NCBI RefSeq assembly: GCF_947500125.1
Contig: NZ_CANMRA010000029.1
Location: 1-49,761, forward strand
From: an uncultured Kocuria sp.
GTDB taxonomy: Bacteria; Actinomycetota; Actinomycetes; Actinomycetales; Micrococcaceae
Length of the DNA stretch: 49,761 nucleotides
Reading direction: 5' to 3'
The stretch's first letter is position 1; every line of letters begins with the position of its first letter. The notes beneath the pieces are model-generated. The model was not told the origin of the DNA and did not search any database. It worked only from the letters and a program-made list of their open reading frames with translations. Position numbers and translations under genes: made by a program. Positions 49,677 to 49,761 of this stretch are shown in pieces.

Positions 49677-49761
49677 GACATCCATTGATGGGAAAGTGCG
49701 TTATCCGTTTCTTCGGTGATCGAGGTCATCGGGGCTGTTGGCGTTTCAGGTCGATGTAGTC

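Noticed and set aside
49690-49761. Minus-strand end of a protein (DYIDLKRQQPR then stop) entering from the right edge
   Set aside because: Possibly the C-terminus of a transposase or another gene, but too short to identify.

Overview
The window is GC-rich DNA with actinobacterial hallmarks: an Lsr2 nucleoid protein, a PucR regulator, a 'SCO6880'-type conjugation protein, and GTG starts with GTGA/ATGA gene overlaps. It most resembles Micrococcales (for example Micrococcaceae or Brevibacterium-like); the genus cannot be fixed from sequence alone. A replication initiator, a ParA/ribbon-helix-helix partition pair, a decayed second ParA, a type IV secretion (T4SS) operon, toxin-antitoxin genes and many insertion-sequence pieces point to a plasmid or an integrated plasmid-like element.

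Layout. 0-12 kb is a maintenance region: Lsr2; a decayed ParA with an intact small partner; cold-shock protein; ParA plus partner surrounded by TATATTCAAT repeats; an initiator tRNA; a broken umuC; a Phd/RelE-type toxin-antitoxin pair; a VbhA-type antitoxin beside a broken Fic toxin; and a PriCT/replicase-type initiator whose start codon lies in a hairpin. 12-25 kb is a conjugation module. Leftward run a small HTH protein, a ParA-like ATPase, a lytic transglycosylase/M23 hydrolase and a lipoprotein. Rightward run a degenerate P-loop protein, a VirB2-like small membrane protein, VirB8-like, VirB6-like and SCO6880 proteins, a VirB4-like ATPase, a VirD4-like coupling protein and a DUF4913 protein. 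No relaxase is visible. 24.9-28.1 kb is an accessory junction: an IS5-type element, a serine recombinase with a res-like site, a PACE efflux pump, and IS3 and IS30 remnants.

28.1-45.8 kb is a catabolic island. One part is a beta-alanine type module (class III aminotransferase plus CoA-acylating semialdehyde dehydrogenase) divergent from a PucR regulator. The rest is an unusual set: an M24 'creatinase-fold' protein lacking metal ligands, two YtcJ-like amidohydrolases, a MocR-type regulator, two short-chain dehydrogenases, a PuuE/cyclic-imidase-like deacetylase, an NCS1 permease, an agmatinase-family ureohydrolase and an MHS-type transporter. Together they suggest uptake and stepwise hydrolysis of a cyclic amide/ureide or guanidino compound, with carbon leaving through a semialdehyde. 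The substrate is unknown; this is the best candidate for an undescribed system here.

45.9-49.8 kb returns to mobile DNA: an IS3 orfA fused to an IS630 fragment, and a complete IS30 element inserted, with a 3-bp target duplication, in a PH-domain/SHOCT protein gene that is otherwise in frame. IS30-type ends and IS3 fragments lie on both sides of the catabolic island, suggesting it arrived through IS activity.
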